Positions 61,053 to 64,000 of a stretch of 64,000 nt of DNA are shown here, one piece after another (within the stretch, counting starts at the first letter, position 1; each line of letters opens with the position of its first letter). The stretch is from NCBI RefSeq assembly GCF_014084105.1, contig NZ_CP048289.1:3853922-3917921 (forward strand), given 5' to 3'. The DNA comes from Streptacidiphilus sp. P02-A3a (lineage in GTDB: Bacteria; Actinomycetota; Actinomycetes; Streptomycetales; Streptomycetaceae). The notes under the pieces are model-generated. The model saw only the letters and a list, made by a program, of their open reading frames with translations, searched no databases and was not told the DNA's origin. The translations under genes and the position numbers were made by a program.

Positions 61053-61757
61053 CTAACCGGCGTTGACCGCGACGACCTCGGCCGCCTGCTTGATCAGCTG
61101 CGCCGTCTCGTCGGGGTGGGAGACCATGGCGACGTGGCTGGAGGCGACCTCCGCGGTGACCGCGTCCATGCGTCGGGCGAACAGGCGCTGAGCGTCCGGC
61201 GGGACAGCCTGGTCCTCGGTGGCGACCAGGTACCAGGAGGGCAGGTGCGTCCAGGCCGGGTCGCCCATCACGTCACCGAACGTGGACGCGGCCAGCGGTT
61301 GCTGGGCGGCGTGCATGACCCTGGCCCTGACCGGGTCGACGTCGGCGGCGAAGTGGCGGAGGTAGTCGTCCTCCGGCAGCCAGCCGAGGCCCTGCTTGTC
61401 GACGAACTGGTTGGCCACAGCCGGGGGCACCGGGCCCTGCGACAGCAGTCCGCCCAGGGACTCGCCCTGGTCGATCGCGAACGCGGCGACGTAGACCAGA
61501 GCCGCGACGTTCGGTGCGTCGGCGCCGAGCGCCGTGATGATCTGACCCCCGTAGGAGTGTCCCGCGACGACCGTCGGGCCGTCCTGCAGCTCCAGGACCT
61601 GCCGCAGCCGCGCGACGTCGGCGGCCAGCGCGGTCATCGGGAACTGCGGCGCGGTCACGTGGTAGCCGTCGGCCTGCAGACGCTCGATGACGCCGCTCCA
61701 GCAGGAGCCGTCCGCCCACGCGCCGTGCACGAGGACGATGTTGGGTCGAACACCCAT
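61053..61757 (-). CDS. alpha/beta hydrolase (VHGAWADGSC type)
   Basis: 234 residues from ATG 61757 (AGGAAGGA upstream). NIVLVHGAWADGSCWSGVIE, GHSYGGQII, acid in LVATEDQAVPPDAQ, His in SSHVAMVSHPDETAQ. No signal peptide. Adjacent to and similar in sequence to the secreted hydrolase to its left, so probably a tandem duplication in which one copy gained or lost export. Confidence 0.9.
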   Translation of the reverse strand: MGVRPNIVLVHGAWADGSCWSGVIERLQADGYHVTAPQFPMTALAADVARLRQVLELQDGPTVVAGHSYGGQIITALGADAPNVAALVYVAAFAIDQGESLGGLLSQGPVPPAVANQFVDKQGLGWLPEDDYLRHFAADVDPVRARVMHAAQQPLAASTFGDVMGDPAWTHLPSWYLVATEDQAVPPDAQRLFARRMDAVTAEVASSHVAMVSHPDETAQLIKQAAEVVAVNAG

Positions 61758-62022
61758 CTCCGTAAGTCCTTCCTGGTAGGAACCTTGTGGTCCCCATGCT
61801 CAGGTGCTCGGCCACTGCTGCGGAATCGGCAGAATGACTGCGCTCATCCGGCGGAGCGAGTGCAGTCGGACGGCTGATCCCGCGCGTGAGTCGCGGATCG
61901 ACCTGAGGACAGCTGACGATCCCGGTGGTGGTGGCCCCTGCCGGTGCGCGTCACCATCGGTACGGGCGGAGGGCGGGGCGCGGCCTCTGGCCGCCACGGG
62001 CAGGCCGCTGCTCAGGTTCGGC

Positions 62023-64000
<1,978 letters not shown>

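Overview
The window is high-GC DNA with GTG/TTG starts, ATGA/GTGA gene overlaps, rare TTA codons and actinobacterial gene families. It looks like a Streptomyces-type genome (Streptomyces, Kitasatospora or Streptacidiphilus); the genus cannot be fixed from the sequence alone.

Left flank (1-4793): a decaying region. It holds a partial SPFH/flotillin gene, a small conserved gene, two paralogous membrane miniproteins in opposite orientation, an alpha/beta hydrolase, and at least three broken genes: an MmyB-type regulator, an aldo/keto reductase and a GlxA-type regulator.

Core (6935-40933): one coherent biosynthetic gene cluster lying between two direct copies of the same IS5-type element (4794-6511 and 42343-43862). 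The leftward set (7398-14504) is P450, ferredoxin, fused ABC exporter, histidine phosphatase and sugar-nucleotide-type SDR. A rightward operon from a consensus-like promoter (14872-14900) carries an alkaline-phosphatase-family enzyme, an HPr-kinase-like protein, two different nucleotidyltransferases, an APH-fold kinase, an MTAP-like phosphorylase and an aldehyde dehydrogenase. A leftward pair encodes a prenyl diphosphate synthase and a second P450. A long rightward operon (25338-40429) carries an aldehyde dehydrogenase, CDP-paratose-2-epimerase-like SDR, GT2 and GT4 glycosyltransferases, ACP, AMP-forming ligase, PLP decarboxylase, acyl-CoA-dehydrogenase-like flavoprotein, luciferase-like monooxygenase, BtrH-like acyltransferase, methyltransferase, third glycosyltransferase, second APH-fold kinase and a second prenyl-synthase homologue with altered metal- and diphosphate-binding motifs. 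A MarR gene closes it. The ACP to BtrH block is organised like the amino-acyl-ACP side-chain pathway of butirosin (BtrI/J/K/O/H). The predicted product is a glycosylated, amino-acylated and possibly prenyl-derived metabolite; I do not recognise a known cluster with this whole set. TTA codons in the first gene of the central operon and in the ACP suggest bldA control.

Right junction (41149-43862): a short sensor-like gene, then a second IS5-type element cut at its 3' end by the second IS copy, whose transposase has lost its first catalytic Asp by a 198-bp deletion.

Right flank (43863-64000): accessory and polysaccharide-degradation genes. These are a MarR regulator, PL7-like alginate lyase, large secreted beta-helix protein, broken GH42 beta-galactosidase with a LacI stub, MBL hydrolase, a secreted ribosome-inactivating-protein homologue, four alpha/beta hydrolases, a GlxA-type regulator, Dps, a LuxR-type regulator, an XRE/NB-ARC/TPR regulator and a partial GH95 fucosidase. 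No rRNA, tRNA or CRISPR array was recognised.
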